From Ramazzottius varieornatus (lineage: Eukaryota; Tardigrada; Eutardigrada; Parachela; Ramazzottiidae): a stretch of DNA of 64,000 nt. Shown in pieces: positions 34,032 to 45,742 of the stretch (its first letter is position 1; every line of letters begins with the position of its first letter). The translations under genes were made by a program, and so were the position numbers. Under the pieces are notes generated by a model. The model was not told the origin of the DNA, did no database searches, and was given only the letters and a program-made list of their open reading frames with translations. The stretch lies in assembly GCA_001949185.1 (NCBI GenBank), contig BDGG01000004.1:1978278-2042277 (forward strand), given 5' to 3'.

Positions 34032-35724
34032 ATGGATTTCAAAAAGATGCTCAATCGGGCGGTCCAGGTGAGTTCGCACAGTACCCTTGTGAATAACTTA
34101 CAGCGAACAGCTCGAGTACTACCCTTATGTACAACTGTGTAGTTCGCCGAAGAGAAAGTAGGCAGAGACGTGGAGAAAACTCGGCTGGAGAGTGATTTGG
34201 AACACCTGATCGAAGTCCAAGAGAAGGTGAAAAACCACACGGAAAAGATAATGCGAAACACTGAAACTGTGCTACAGCCAAATCCAAGTACCCATCTTCC
34301 GCCTTGCATATAGAGGACAGAAATTGCTGTATAGCTTATGGTTTCTTAATTGTTTCCGAATGTTTCAGATGTTAGAATGGAGGAGTTTATGTACGAGAAA
34401 TTGGAAAAGCGTCTCCGTCAACGGGCAACTCCTATGACGGAACTTGCTTCCACGCTAAAAGGTAAGACTTGAAGCGGATCGATTACGGAGCTAATCAGGC
34501 GAAAACTGTAAAAAGACTTCGGCAGAAAGATCTAGCGGCAAGAATAACCCGGTGCGTACTTTTAGAAGCCGGAAATGATTTCGGACCACAAACTCCGTAT
34601 GGTAAGAGCTAGAGTTCTAGTCCTCCGTGGTCTGAAGCTGGCGATCCCGAATCACTTTCGGGTACCCGTTGTCTAAAACTGGTACTTCACTATAGGCTCT
34701 GCGCTAATCAGAGTGGGAGATTACGAGCATCGACTGGTAAATAATTTTCTATGTGGTTTCGCACTATAATGTGGTGTGTCAATACCATTACATATCTTGA
34801 CGTTTTCAAGTTTTGCAGGCGCAAGTGGAGCTCGAATTTGTTTCCAACACAGCCGACAACTTTCTGACGCCATTACGGCGCTTCCTGGACGGAGACATTA
34901 AAACAGTACTGGCAAGTCAGAGCCTCGCAGCTTCTCAAGCTATCGTACTCTGTTGTGTGAACCGTTTTATCCAGAAAGAGCGGAAAGAGCTGAATAATCG
35001 TCGACTAGACCTGGACCATGCGAGATCCAAGCTAAAAAAGACCAACAAAGACGACCCGAAACTCAGCGTACGTCAACGAAGCAAAACGCTGTGAAGGTTT
35101 CGCCCAGTCTATACATGTAGAATTTTTTGGTCCACAGGATACATTCGCAAAGTTTGAGAACGAAGCCAGGGTCGCAAATGCCGAGTTTGAAAGACAAGCT
35201 GAGATCACTCGGCTTCTGCTGGAAGGTGTTGCGAGCTATCAAGGAAACCACCTCAGGTATCTGAAAGACTTTGTGGAAGGACAGCGCAGATATTACGCCA
35301 CATGCCACGGGATCGCCGAAGAGCTTTATCGCGAGCTGAGCACGTAGGTGATCCCAGATTATCTATTCAGCGGTGCGCTAATCACTGTCCGATTACAGCA
35401 TAAACCCAGAGGATTGTCAAGCACCGCGAGCTTTCTCGTCTCCTCCAGTTGGGTCTCGGAAAGCCAGGGTACTATGTGACTACGAAGCCGACAACGGGCA
35501 GGAGCTTTCGCTAACAGCCAACGAGGTCCGTGCATCTGTTAAATTCCGTACGCATCTGTTGAACTCCCTCGTACTGTTGTTTTCAAGTGTTGGATATCGT
35601 ACGTTTCTTCCAGGTAATTTTCGTCATATCGGTGGCTAGCCAAGACGGTGACTGGCTGATCGCCCAACGCGTTTCGGGAGAGAAGGGCAAGATACCTTCG
35701 ACATACATTGAGTTCCTGGAGTGA
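34032..35724 (+). CDS. SH3GLB: Endophilin-B (N-BAR plus SH3 protein, 10 exons)
   Basis: Membrane-curving protein linked to mitochondrial, Golgi and autophagic membranes. Exons: 34032-34067, 34143-34287, 34369-34461, 34566-34601, 34696-34736, 34819-34911, 34975-35067, 35138-35343, 35399-35525, 35614-35724; 981 nt, 326 aa. Seen: the amphipathic start MDFKKMLNRAVQF, a BAR region with LLQPNPNVRMEEF, AGNDFGPQTPYGSALI, NFLTPLRRFLDGD, NRRLDLDHARSKLKK and FERQAEITRLLLEG, then a C-terminal SH3 domain starting ARVLCDYEADNGQELSL and ending KIPSTYIEFLE. The short linker and the YG-x-AL motif fit the B rather than the A class. Start 34032 matches the family. The intron after 34911 begins gcaagt, a GC-AG intron. 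Confidence 0.94.
34912..34974 (+). other. GC-AG intron in endophilin-B
   Basis: The conserved protein frame requires exon 6 to end at ACAGTACTG. The intron then starts gcaagt, the usual consensus for GC-AG introns, and ends ttatccag. Using the nearby GT at gtactgg would instead delete two conserved residues. Confidence 0.75.
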
Positions 35725-36317
35725 CGCGCAACAGCTCAAAGATCCCGGACGCGCAGAGTCGACTGCGCCACCGCAGAAAGCCAGCCTCAAGTTGGGGCAG
35801 GCATAGTTGATACGGAACAGGAGGAACTTCCTGGTTTCTCGGAAGAAGCTGTCGTATGACGGTGTACTAATGCGTTTTGTGCCTTTAGGGTATTTCTTCC
35901 TTGTGACTAGCAAATAAGCAAAGGTATTGTGGCTGCATCACTGTACGTGTTCATATCTCATTCGAGTACTGACGGATGATTGCACCGACGATTTACACTT
36001 TACAGTTTAACCTGGAACGGTATTGTCAACTACTGTACAGTAATTTGAAAAATAACCAAAATAGTGTAGTACGATAAAAAACACCAAATATTGTAGTATG
36101 AAGGGGTTGCAGACGATCAAACAGGAATAACGAGGGATCATGTAAAGGATAAAACAATTCAACATTTGGAAATGGCATCGCATATATCACAACAAAAAGG
36201 AACATTGAAGTCATCCCTCGCAAAAGTTGAACCGTTCTTGAGCTAGGGGTACCTTACTTGTTCGTCCGGCAGTGTCGTTGGTCCATCCAGGACCCAGGTC
36301 GTTCGATCACGCCATGC
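35725..36317. other. Convergent 3' region between endophilin-B and the SLC44 gene
   Basis: 593 bp that must hold both 3' UTRs. No coding signal and no unambiguous AATAAA. Confidence 0.55.
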
Positions 36318-39300
36318 TTACTTGCCTTCGGGTTTCGGCTTTTTATTCTTCTTACCAAGAATGCGCATCAGGTTTTTGCTCATGTAGTATGGCTTCATGG
36401 GAGATCCATCGTTTCTTTCGAGATCCTCAACTAGGAAAAAAGCCTCATGTTTGAAGGCTCGTCAAGAAGTGCGCAGTTTTTGGAGCTTACGAAAACAGAG
36501 GAAGAGCGTGTCGACCGCCATCGAGTAGACGCCGAAGAAGGCCGATGTAATCATGAAGCTCCCAACTATCACGGTCTATCAAAACAAAAATGTTATACAA
36601 ATACAGCTGATGTTGAATTGATCCGATTATTTTCACCGCAGAAGTAACGGAACATAAAACAAACGAAGAACGCTCACAATGATCGGTACGTAATAAAAGT
36701 TTAGGTGTGGTCGATACTGCTCTAGAGCCGGGATCCTTCCCGAATAGAAAAAGAAAGTCGCAACCCCTGTCAACAAGATCGATGATCAAACATAGTGTCG
36801 ACCAGGCCATGCATCATGTACAGGCGTCGCGGCAGCCTTTCCCAGCGACGCAAACAAACCAGAGCGGAACGGCGCACCCAAAGTCTGCACCCATCAACCA
36901 AGTAGCCTACACGGAAGAAAGAGCTGGACTGGCGGAAGCAGGGCGTCAAGAAGCACACCAACAAGCAAAAAAACCAAGGACAAACTAACTCGGACAAACT
37001 CCACAAACATACGCGGCAATCTGGGGATATCGTCAAGTTCTGTGGGCTAAAGCCAGTACTTACGATGATAGGAACCGCAATATAGTTCATCTGCTTTGGG
37101 CTGTTCAAAGCGGCAGGAGCAATGGAATTGAAGCCACCATTAAAGAAATGGGCAGCAAAGATTCCTAAAGTAGGAAAGCGTGCTGTTGGCTGAAGCAGGT
37201 AGTTGGCTGAAGCGGCTTAGAAGCAGGTAGTTCACCAAATGCGCGCAAAAAAGCATAAGACTTACCGATGGCCGTAACGATCGTAATTTTACCGAGGAAC
37301 AACAGGAAATCCGTAACCTTGTCTAACACGAAGACCCTGAAATGAAACTCGTGGTTTCGAGACATGGACCAAAATAATTAGGCTTATAGAGATCGAGCAG
37401 TGTAAAGCCAAACCTTAGAATGTTGCGCATAAGCAGCGAAAAAGCTTCTCTCGCGGACCACAGAAAGTTCTTCCCATATATGGCCACCTGCAAATGTTTT
37501 CTGACTAGTCGCATGCTTTCCCCCACGTTCACTGCGGTATTGGTCAATTCTTACCATGATGTAAGCATTTTTGTTGATGAACTTTAAGAACTTCTCCAAG
37601 CACCACAAACAACAGGCGCAACACCTAGAGCAGCGAAAATGCATCACACTCCTGTGAATCCAGTATATACGTAAAATGTATTTAGAGCAACGACGTTGGC
37701 CTTACTTGACAAGAAACCGGGCGAAGCCTAGGTGGGACTGTCGGAGCTTCTCATCCAGATTTTCCAGCAGCCAGCGGATAAATCGAACGACCGCAATGAC
37801 CAGTGCTCCAAACGCAACGGAACCGAGATGGTACCTGCACGTACGCAAACCCGGGCTTCCAGTGAACAGAATTTCTCGACAAGGGACCCATACTGGAAAA
37901 CCCCTTGATAAATACATACCGGAAACAACGTCCAACAGAGTTAGCTACCGGGAACATGGGCATGTTGTTAGACTTGTCTCGTGTCCAGTAATAAGTGGCA
38001 AACGCTCCCGCCAAGCAAAGGTCGCTGACGCCCATAATGAAGAATCCCAGCCAAAACAAACCGAAGACGTTGTACATGTGAAACCAGGTGTACTTCCTAC
38101 AACGGAACAAAAACTTGATAGTCAGCTTTTAGGCATCAATAATATCAAGGCATGCAACTCACTGATCCCTGACGTATCTTTGGAAAATGCATACGGAGCC
38201 GTTGTTGGCTGCATAAGTCAATGGGTTGCAGATGTCACAGATCTGACCGGTGGAGGCACCCAGATCGTGCGGGTTCCTCACACAGCCTTGACTGTCTCCG
38301 GCCGAGGAAAGAAATCTAAAACACAACCCGCTGACGCACCCCGTCAAATCTGTCTGAAGAATGCGAAGAAAAACTGGATTGCTTACACTGCCATGATTCC
38401 CCAAAAAGCAAACACGCCGACTTGGAGCAAGAACGGTATTATAGGCCATAAGAGCGTCATCGTCATAGATCCCACACCCCTATGTACACGTACATAATTG
38501 CAGAGTGCGTCTTCAAGCAATAATGCAGCAGCGTGAGCCTATGTACTTGCTCGCTTCCCGCAGTAGCGCAATGGCCAGTCTAATACGGTTACGGAGAAAT
38601 AATCCCATGAGAACAATCAGTCCCAAGAAAACAGCAGCCAATATTCCTACAAAGAACCAGACGTGCGCATCGAAGTCTCGAATTTTCGTCTCTCATGTTG
38701 TTCACGGTCCCTTTGCTGTATCATACTCACCAAACGCTAACCATGTCTCTTGCTTCGTCAAAACTCCATTGTTTTCTTGTTCGAAGGGGTTACTCGGATT
38801 GACGACGGTTGGTGGTTGAGACCTCAGTCGGTTCCACGTTGTAAAACAGTAGAACGTCGCTGCAAGATGAACTATCTTACTTGGGATCATTTCACCGGTA
38901 TCTGGCATAAACCGTTCTTACCATAGCTCAGCAGGCCGATGACAGCAGCCAGGCCGAGCCAAACCATTGGCCCAGCGACCCAGCGCATAACCACTATCCA
39001 GGCCAACGAGATTATCGCCGCAGCGATGAATCCGCTATAAAGCATTCCAACATAGTTTTATAGGATTTATCAAACTGAGATGAGAGGGACACCTACACAA
39101 GAATCATCCACCACGACGCTTCGAAATCTTGGAACACCTTTTCGATAGTTGCCCGCGCACCAAGAAATTCCGTGAGCCCTCGGGATCCTTGGCGTAACTG
39201 GTCCATAGTGGGTACGCCTCCTCGAAAGTCTAGCAACTTCGAGGTGTCAAAAGGCTGACCACTGTTCAGAGTGCTGTTCGGAAGACTCGGAATACATCGA

Positions 39301-41272
39301 CTGGAAACTGGTGCGGAGGGCACGGTCAAGGAGCACGTAACGTAAGGACTCTAATAACATAACCCCACCATTAAAAACACGAACTCTATTGGGCGTACCG
39401 AGTATTTCATACCGCGTTCTCATCCCCCACAATCTCGAGGTTCTGATCTACACACAGTTTCACTCCGAGTTCCACCGGACACGACTGTACGCACACAGCT
39501 ACGCCACAACCTCCTTCAAAGCAATGTCGAAGGTCCATGTAGTACAGATACGGTCGGTCCGCCAAGCTGAAAACGACCAGTTTAAATTTAATATCCATAA
39601 GAACAATCGGGACGTGCATAAATGAATCAAAGCGGATCATCGTTTGAAGTGGCGCACGCTTTCACTCTTACAGAACGATCGCATGCGCCACTGGCCCACA
39701 TCCAATTTAACATCCAAGACAATAGAATGCGAAGTTTCACACACTTGAGTATAGCAATACTGGTAATAAAGGTCTTACTTATATTGGGCACCGTTGCGGT
39801 TTCCATTTTTGCCACAGATCCGTCCGATAGAGTCGGTTGGATGGACGAGACGATCCCAGTCACCTTTAGCGAAAGCTGCAAAACAGATGACGTCATTTTA
39901 TAGGTTCTATATTCAAAACATCCGGTGATGTTTGATAAGCCATGATTGTTACGAGGTCGAAGGTCTCACCAAAATACGCTACAACAGCCCACCCCACCAG
40001 GAAAGCGCACAATAATATCAGGCATACGATATCAGTACAACTCCTGAAAGTTCAGAATACAATAACGGCGAGAGAGTTCATTTCTGAAAGCAACTGTCCT
40101 TACCGTCTCCGCACAGGGCCATGGAAATCCGGATCGTATTCCTTCGGCTGACCTGAAATTCAAGAAAAAGTCTACGGACGTTCGCTGTAAACTTTAGGCA
40201 AAAACTCGTTGGTACCGTCGGACTATTGATACCTACCGTATTTCCCGCTCTCATCGACGGGGCCTTTGGCCATCGCGTCCCTGCAACAACAATCAAATCA
40301 GTAATCAAATACCTTCCCTCCGGAAGACCCGGAAGTAACCGTGTCCAAGTCTCCTGTTCAACGGCATGGAGTAAATTATCAAACAAAACGAAAGGTAAAA
40401 CACGGCGACGTATAAGGAGCAACTGGTGCTCTCGTTATCAAACCAGTTTGGTCAACTTGGGCGATTCAGGTTAACGGTGATGTAGCGAGGCACGATGTCG
40501 CACGGTCATCGTCAATATGATAGCAAACAAGGAAGGAGAAAAATGATGAACTCAAGTAGAAAACTGCGCGGGTTCCTTGACGCAACACATCACATAACAT
40601 TAATTGTAGGCCCAATTTCATACAAAGTACCTTGAGGATTCTCAGGCAAAGATTCAGAGCGTAGACGGTAGTGTTCACTTTCACTCTGTAATCTGCGTTC
40701 TTGCAGGGCCAATGCAAATATTCAACGCACCTGACTGTGCGGTATGTCGAGTTTGTAAAATGGTGTTCTAAATACAGACACGCGTCTGTCAGGCTCCTCA
40801 CCGTGGATTGTGCTACTGCCGGCCACAACTATATGACTGCTGATAACGGTGATAAGCCAACTGGAACTTGGTGGAGGTTTAAATTTACTGGTGTACACAG
40901 CTCGGGTAGGAACTTGCGTACAACACTCGGCTCACTCTTCGTCTGCTCGAAAGTGCTACGACGCACTAACAGGTGGCGAGCGTACGGAAGTTGTAAATTA
41001 GAGCAAACATAAACAAAGTACCCGGCTGGTAAGACCGCAATGAAGCATACGGTATATTGTTCGAAGGTACTTATGCCCGCAATCGCTACAGAAACCTCGC
41101 AACTCTCCAAACAACCTGAACAGCCAGCCAAAACCCCAGTACGCGAAGCGGTGGTAATGTTTTCTGATGTTCCTGGTCATATTTGCTGCTAGTTTGGCGA
41201 CCACAATGTATGCTAAATGATTTTTATGACACTGTAAACTTACGTCTCGTCGGCATATTCGTCGTCGTCCAT
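36318..41272 (-). CDS. SLC44A: SLC44 choline transporter-like protein (CTL family, 20 exons)
   Basis: Multi-pass choline/ethanolamine transporter of plasma and mitochondrial membranes. Exons in transcript order: 41244-41272, 40237-40280, 40104-40152, 39970-40043, 39779-39875, 39413-39566, 39097-39350, 38922-39034, 38731-38859, 38547-38676, 38387-38479, 38163-38315, 37920-38096, 37706-37834, 37555-37624, 37414-37487, 37266-37336, 36678-36766, 36491-36575, 36318-36430; 2127 nt, 708 aa. Family landmarks: GQPKEYDPDFHGPVRRRSCTD before the first helix, VHPTDSIGRICG in the first outer loop, RIALALLREASK-type loop, RYHLGSVAFGALVIA, CLWCLEKFLKFINKNAYIM, VLDKVTDFLLFLGK, MAVDTLFLCFLEDLERNDG, and a lysine-rich tail. 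The first exon (MDDDEYADET) is joined in frame by inference; an internal ATG in exon 2 (40273) is an alternative start. Intron 1 is 963 bp. It is divergent from ACADM. Confidence 0.92.
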
Positions 41273-42155
41273 TGGAACAGGTAGATGCGTACGCGTTCTC
41301 ACAGAAACAAATGTCCGATCTTTTCTTCGTGGGTCAGAAGCTCAATCTGAAACGAAAGAAACATTTACATTTTAGAGACCAATTTTTGTCTTGGTGTCCA
41401 ATAAAGACATCGAATACGTCTTGCATACATGCTTAGATAATGAAGAATTTCACATTCGACCTATGAACTCCCGGCAGTGGGAAATTTCCAGGGTGCATCA
41501 GGTCTCATTCCAGCAACGCAAAGGATCCGACACCGAGAGTGAATGGATCGATGAAGCCGCAAACGGGGTGCGCTTTCAGTTAGGATCCTAGAGATGTAGC
41601 AGCTGGAAACGACAGTAATTATTAGACCGAAATGCCAGGCAGAAGCTTCAGCCACGATTGTGTCTCACCAATACCCTCCGTCCGCGTCCGAGGATCCGCT
41701 ATCGGTTGTTCGGACATTTTCCGACCGTTCAGCTCCAAATTCAATCCGAACTGCTCACAGACCGAATTAAAGAGACATGCGATAGAACAAACTACGACAA
41801 AGATTCTCTGCAGCAAAACGCAAACAAAAGATCGCGATAATTATTTTTGCTGTGCTCTCTGGAGTCGGGGCTTTTGGACTATTAAGGCGGGGCAAGCCCG
41901 GGCCGGGCCGCCCGGGGAAGTACGTCCCAGTGTGAATAGAACGACTGAGAGTCACTGAGTCGCTGGCTCGCTGCCGGGCGGCAGCCAAACACCCAGGTCG
42001 TGGGGGGGGGGGGACGGATAGCATTTTTGTCAAACGATAACAGAAACATTTTTGTGAAAGTTTTGCCATCTTTCCGTTTCCCGTTCAGGTCCGGTTCTCA
42101 ACTTATCCACCTTGACATCCAGAGTGCAACGGGAATTGGTCTAGCAGAAAGTGTC
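41273..42155. promoter_or_regulatory. Divergent promoter region between SLC44 and ACADM
   Basis: An 883-bp interval between two outward-facing start codons. It contains a GC-rich patch (about 41883-41923, with cccgggccgggccgcccgggg) and a 12-bp G run (42002-42013). No convincing gene; frames on both strands lack family features. Confidence 0.5.
42002..42013. repeat. Poly-G run of 12
   Basis: Uninterrupted G run in the SLC44/ACADM divergent interval. Confidence 0.85.
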
Positions 42156-44555
42156 ATGTTGGCCTTCAAGGTAAGGAATGGCGTTGTCGTGTCCGACGCA
42201 AACCCCGGAGGCCGTCGCGAAGATCGGACTGTGCTCGTTTTCACCTGTTTGCTAATTGAATGCCATGCTTCCTGTTAATTCTCGCTATAAAAAAACCGTT
42301 GTGCCATTTTGTTCCTGTGTTGCAGTGTTCGAAATTGCTGAATCGGGGACTGTGGAACCATGTCCGTACGTTCGCTGTCCAAGCAGATCCGAGCGCCGCT
42401 CATGGAGTTCAGCCTGGGATGCCTGGCATCAGCTTTGGTTAGTTCAGGCACACGTGCTGTATCTACATATGGAACATTCACTTCCGGTCTGTGGGATGAT
42501 AAGTCTGTGTTCTCTGCAGAGCTGTCGGACGAACAGAAAGCCTATCAGGTATGCAGCGAGCGAATGCGTCTCGAGATTGCCGTTCCTGTTTCTCATTGCA
42601 ACCTGGCAGGCATTGTTCCAATAGATAATCACTGTGAATTGCAGGAGGTAGTAAAGAAATTCGCTCGTGAGGAAATAGCACAGAAAGCTGCAGAGTATGA
42701 TAAAACTGGAGAGGTGGGTTAGTCTAACAAAGCAGTACTTCCTTTTTAGAACTGTTAACTGTATTTGTTGAACGGTTGACAATTATATCGTACATGTAAT
42801 GGAATTTCTCGTTAACGCATAGTATCCATGGGATGTCGTGAAGAAGGCGTTCGATCTCGGTCTCCTGAACTCTCACATTCCACCAGAGTATGGCGGACCA
42901 GGGATGGGCAGTCTGGACGCTTGCATCATCACGGAAGAGATGGCATGGGGATGCTCAGGTGAAATCTGCGTACCCCCTTGTTAAGTCCATTGGCACATTG
43001 TATTGATAATTCGAATACGGAAGCAACAACTTTCTGTGCTCTCTCAGAACAGAGTGATTTTCAGCCAATATTTTGCAGGGATCACGACTGCCATCGCTGC
43101 TAATGGTCTTGGTCAGGCGCCGATTCTGTTAGCAGGGAACCACGAGCAGAAGAAAAAATACCTCGGCCGTATGACGGAGCCAACCAGCGGAAATCCTCTG
43201 ATGTGTGCCTACTGTGTTACGGAACCCGGAACAGGATCAGATGTCGCCGGCATCAAGACGAAAGCAAAACGCCAGAACGACGGGTCGTTTGTCGTTACTG
43301 GACAGAAGATGTGGATCACCAATGGTAAGCGAAACGTGGATATCACTGACACGATCTGAAACAAGTCGATCCAGTACTTTCAGCGCTTAGTGTTTCATAG
43401 CGGGAAAAGCGAATTGGTTCTTCGTGCTCGCCCGCTCTGCCGATGATCCCACGACTCCCATCAATAAAGCTTTCACGGCCTTTGTGGTGGACGCGGATAC
43501 TCCTGGCTTGACTGTCGGTCGAAAGGTAGGCTTTTCTACCTCTTATGAATGTTCTTTCCACTTGTTAAACTTTGGAACTGTTTTGGCAGGAATGGAATAT
43601 GGGACAAAGAGCCTCCGACACTCGGGGAGTGACTTTTGAAGATATGGTTGTTCCCAAAGAGGTCAGTTATGTTCATGAAGAATTGTACCTAACTATGTGC
43701 CTTGCGAGACAACGGAGCGGTCTTTTTTAGAATGTACTAGGTACTGAAGGTGCAGGCTTCAAGATTGCGATGGGAGCTTTTGACCAGACACGGCCTCCAG
43801 TTGCTGCGAGTGCAGTAGGTCTCGCCCAAAGAGCTCTGGATGAATCGCTAAAGTACGCTATGGAGAGAAAGACTTTCGGCAAAGCCATAATCGAGGTCTG
43901 AAAGCTCTCACACTCGTGCTACTTTCTTGGAGCAGATAACCGTCACACTTCTGCTCTCGAACAGACTATTTAATTTTTCAATAATACTGAATTTTGGGAA
44001 CTTTTTGTCCTTGTAGCATCAATCCGTAGGAAACATGTTAGCCGACATGGCTATCGGAGTTCAGGTATGGTCCGCCCTGAACTATTTTCTGTATTGTCTG
44101 TAACCATTTTAATGTTTCTACCATGTTTCTGCCTGTAGAATGCACGATATGCAACGTACCGAGCAGCGTGGGAAGTTGATCAAGGCCGAAGCAATACTTT
44201 CTACGCCAGTGTTGCAAAATGCTACGCCGCTGATATTGCTAACAAGATTGCCGCTGATGCTGTCCAGGTGGGTTACTAATCTCTACAAGATTTAGTGGGC
44301 GTGCTCGGGTGAAACTTCGGGCTATCTGCAGGTTTTTGGAGGAAACGGGTACAACAGTGAATATCCTGTGGAAAAGCTGATGCGTGACGCGAAAATCTTC
44401 CAGGTTAGTTGGTCTGTCCAGTGTCCAGCGTATATTTAGGGAATTCAGGTTATGAACCTATTCTTCTTTCACAGATTTATGAAGGAACTTCACAGATCCA
44501 GAGACTGATTCTCAGCCGGGAGCTTGCCAAACGAGCGAAGCAATCGGGAGGTTAA
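42156..44555 (+). CDS. ACADM: Medium-chain acyl-CoA dehydrogenase, mitochondrial (13 exons)
   Basis: FAD enzyme for the first step of mitochondrial beta-oxidation, passing electrons to ETF. Exons: 42156-42170, 42326-42437, 42520-42548, 42645-42713, 42823-42958, 43079-43324, 43401-43525, 43590-43661, 43731-43895, 44017-44064, 44139-44267, 44332-44403, 44475-44555; 1299 nt, 432 aa. The start at 42156 gives [20 protein letters not shown], a basic presequence, and then [14 protein letters not shown], matching the mature start of the family. An overlapping ATG frame from 42360 is in another frame and runs through intron 2. Seen: [44 protein letters not shown]-type region, [28 protein letters not shown] and [10 protein letters not shown], whose Glu is the catalytic base. 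Confidence 0.94.
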
Positions 44556-45742
44556 CCACGTTACTTTGCAATACTTGCAAGATGAGTGATTACTGAAACG
44601 GCCTCTGTCAGGTTTGACTTTCTAAATTATATTTGATGGATGTACGATATTTCTCGTTTGAACACTATCAAGTTTTACATTGAAATAACATCATTTGCTC
44701 ACTTATTTTGAAAGTTTATCAGCTTATTAGATCCATTTCCGTACTCGTACTGTACTTTGGCCTTTCGAGCTCCTATATGTTTCGTACTCGCCATGTATGA
44801 GTTGACCATTGAAAACCAGCTCTGGTTTGAGTCAGTGTTCACGTTAGGCTTTCCCATTGAGCTATATACCACTTTTATGAAATTATAATGCTTAGCTTTC
44901 GTATGGTAGATCAGTCTGCTATCAGTCAGGACAGGCAGAGTACTCGTTGTCTCCTGCTGTCGAATCCGAGGAACCTTTACGGTTAGGGGCTAACCGTTAG
45001 TCAGCCTCGAGCATTAGGCCTGTGACAGAGTCAGTTGAGTAGGATGTGGGATGGATTTCTTGATGTATCCGGTGATAGATTATAATTCTGCCCCCCTTTC
45101 GCCTGAGAAAATATTAATGCTGCCTTCAGCCGCGTAAAGAGCTTCTGGTAGATCAACAAGGAGCGCTTCCACAGATGGTATATTGAACCCGGTGACATCT
45201 GAGCCCACCGCGTACAGTATTGAGGTACCTAGAACCGGTATGCGCGCGTTGGGAGGCCGCAAAATATCGATCTTTTTATTAATGAATCTTTGCTTTATGA
45301 TTAAGGTGCTTCGTGTGGAAAGGCGCATTTGTTTTCGAGAGATTACGCCTACACAGCGCTATTCCGTCAGAGCCTGCGACGCGGCCTGTACGTCGTGGCC
45401 GAGGCTCCAGGAGACTAAGCCGGGATAATACGGGCACAGCCTGATTATCTGTCATCCCGTGTTTGTAGGTATGACTGTGGAAAATCATCCGTGCAGTCTA
45501 CCTGTCACTCGTTTGCTCCATGATCTTCCATCCAAACTCTTCGTTATCCACTTTATCAGATCCTCCAGCCACATGATTCTGTAATGGACTTTGTGATGGG
45601 TCTTCGATTTTTGCCCTGACCAAATCGAAACTCCTAACATTCCCCTCCGAAAAATATTTCTTTGGGTCCTCAGAAGAACTGATCTTTTTGTCTTTTGTGT
45701 ATAGTTTGTTCTTTTTATCCGAAAAATACAGCTCGACGGAAG
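44556..45742. other. Intergenic region between ACADM and the pseudophosphatase, no gene recognised
   Basis: 1.19 kb, partly AT-rich. A minus-strand frame at 45080-45328 (82 codons) and a plus-strand frame at 45183-45428 overlap one another and match nothing I know. The 5' UTR of the next gene probably ends with an acceptor near 45705. Confidence 0.45.

Noticed and set aside
33738-34142. Longer endophilin-B N-terminus starting at 33738
   Set aside because: The added residues are not family-like, and the sequence before 34032 is a typical splice acceptor for a 5' UTR intron.
42360-42722. 120-codon ATG frame as the ACADM first exon
   Set aside because: It is out of frame with the conserved mature N-terminus until it passes through intron 2. 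The spliced path from 42156 gives a continuous family match.
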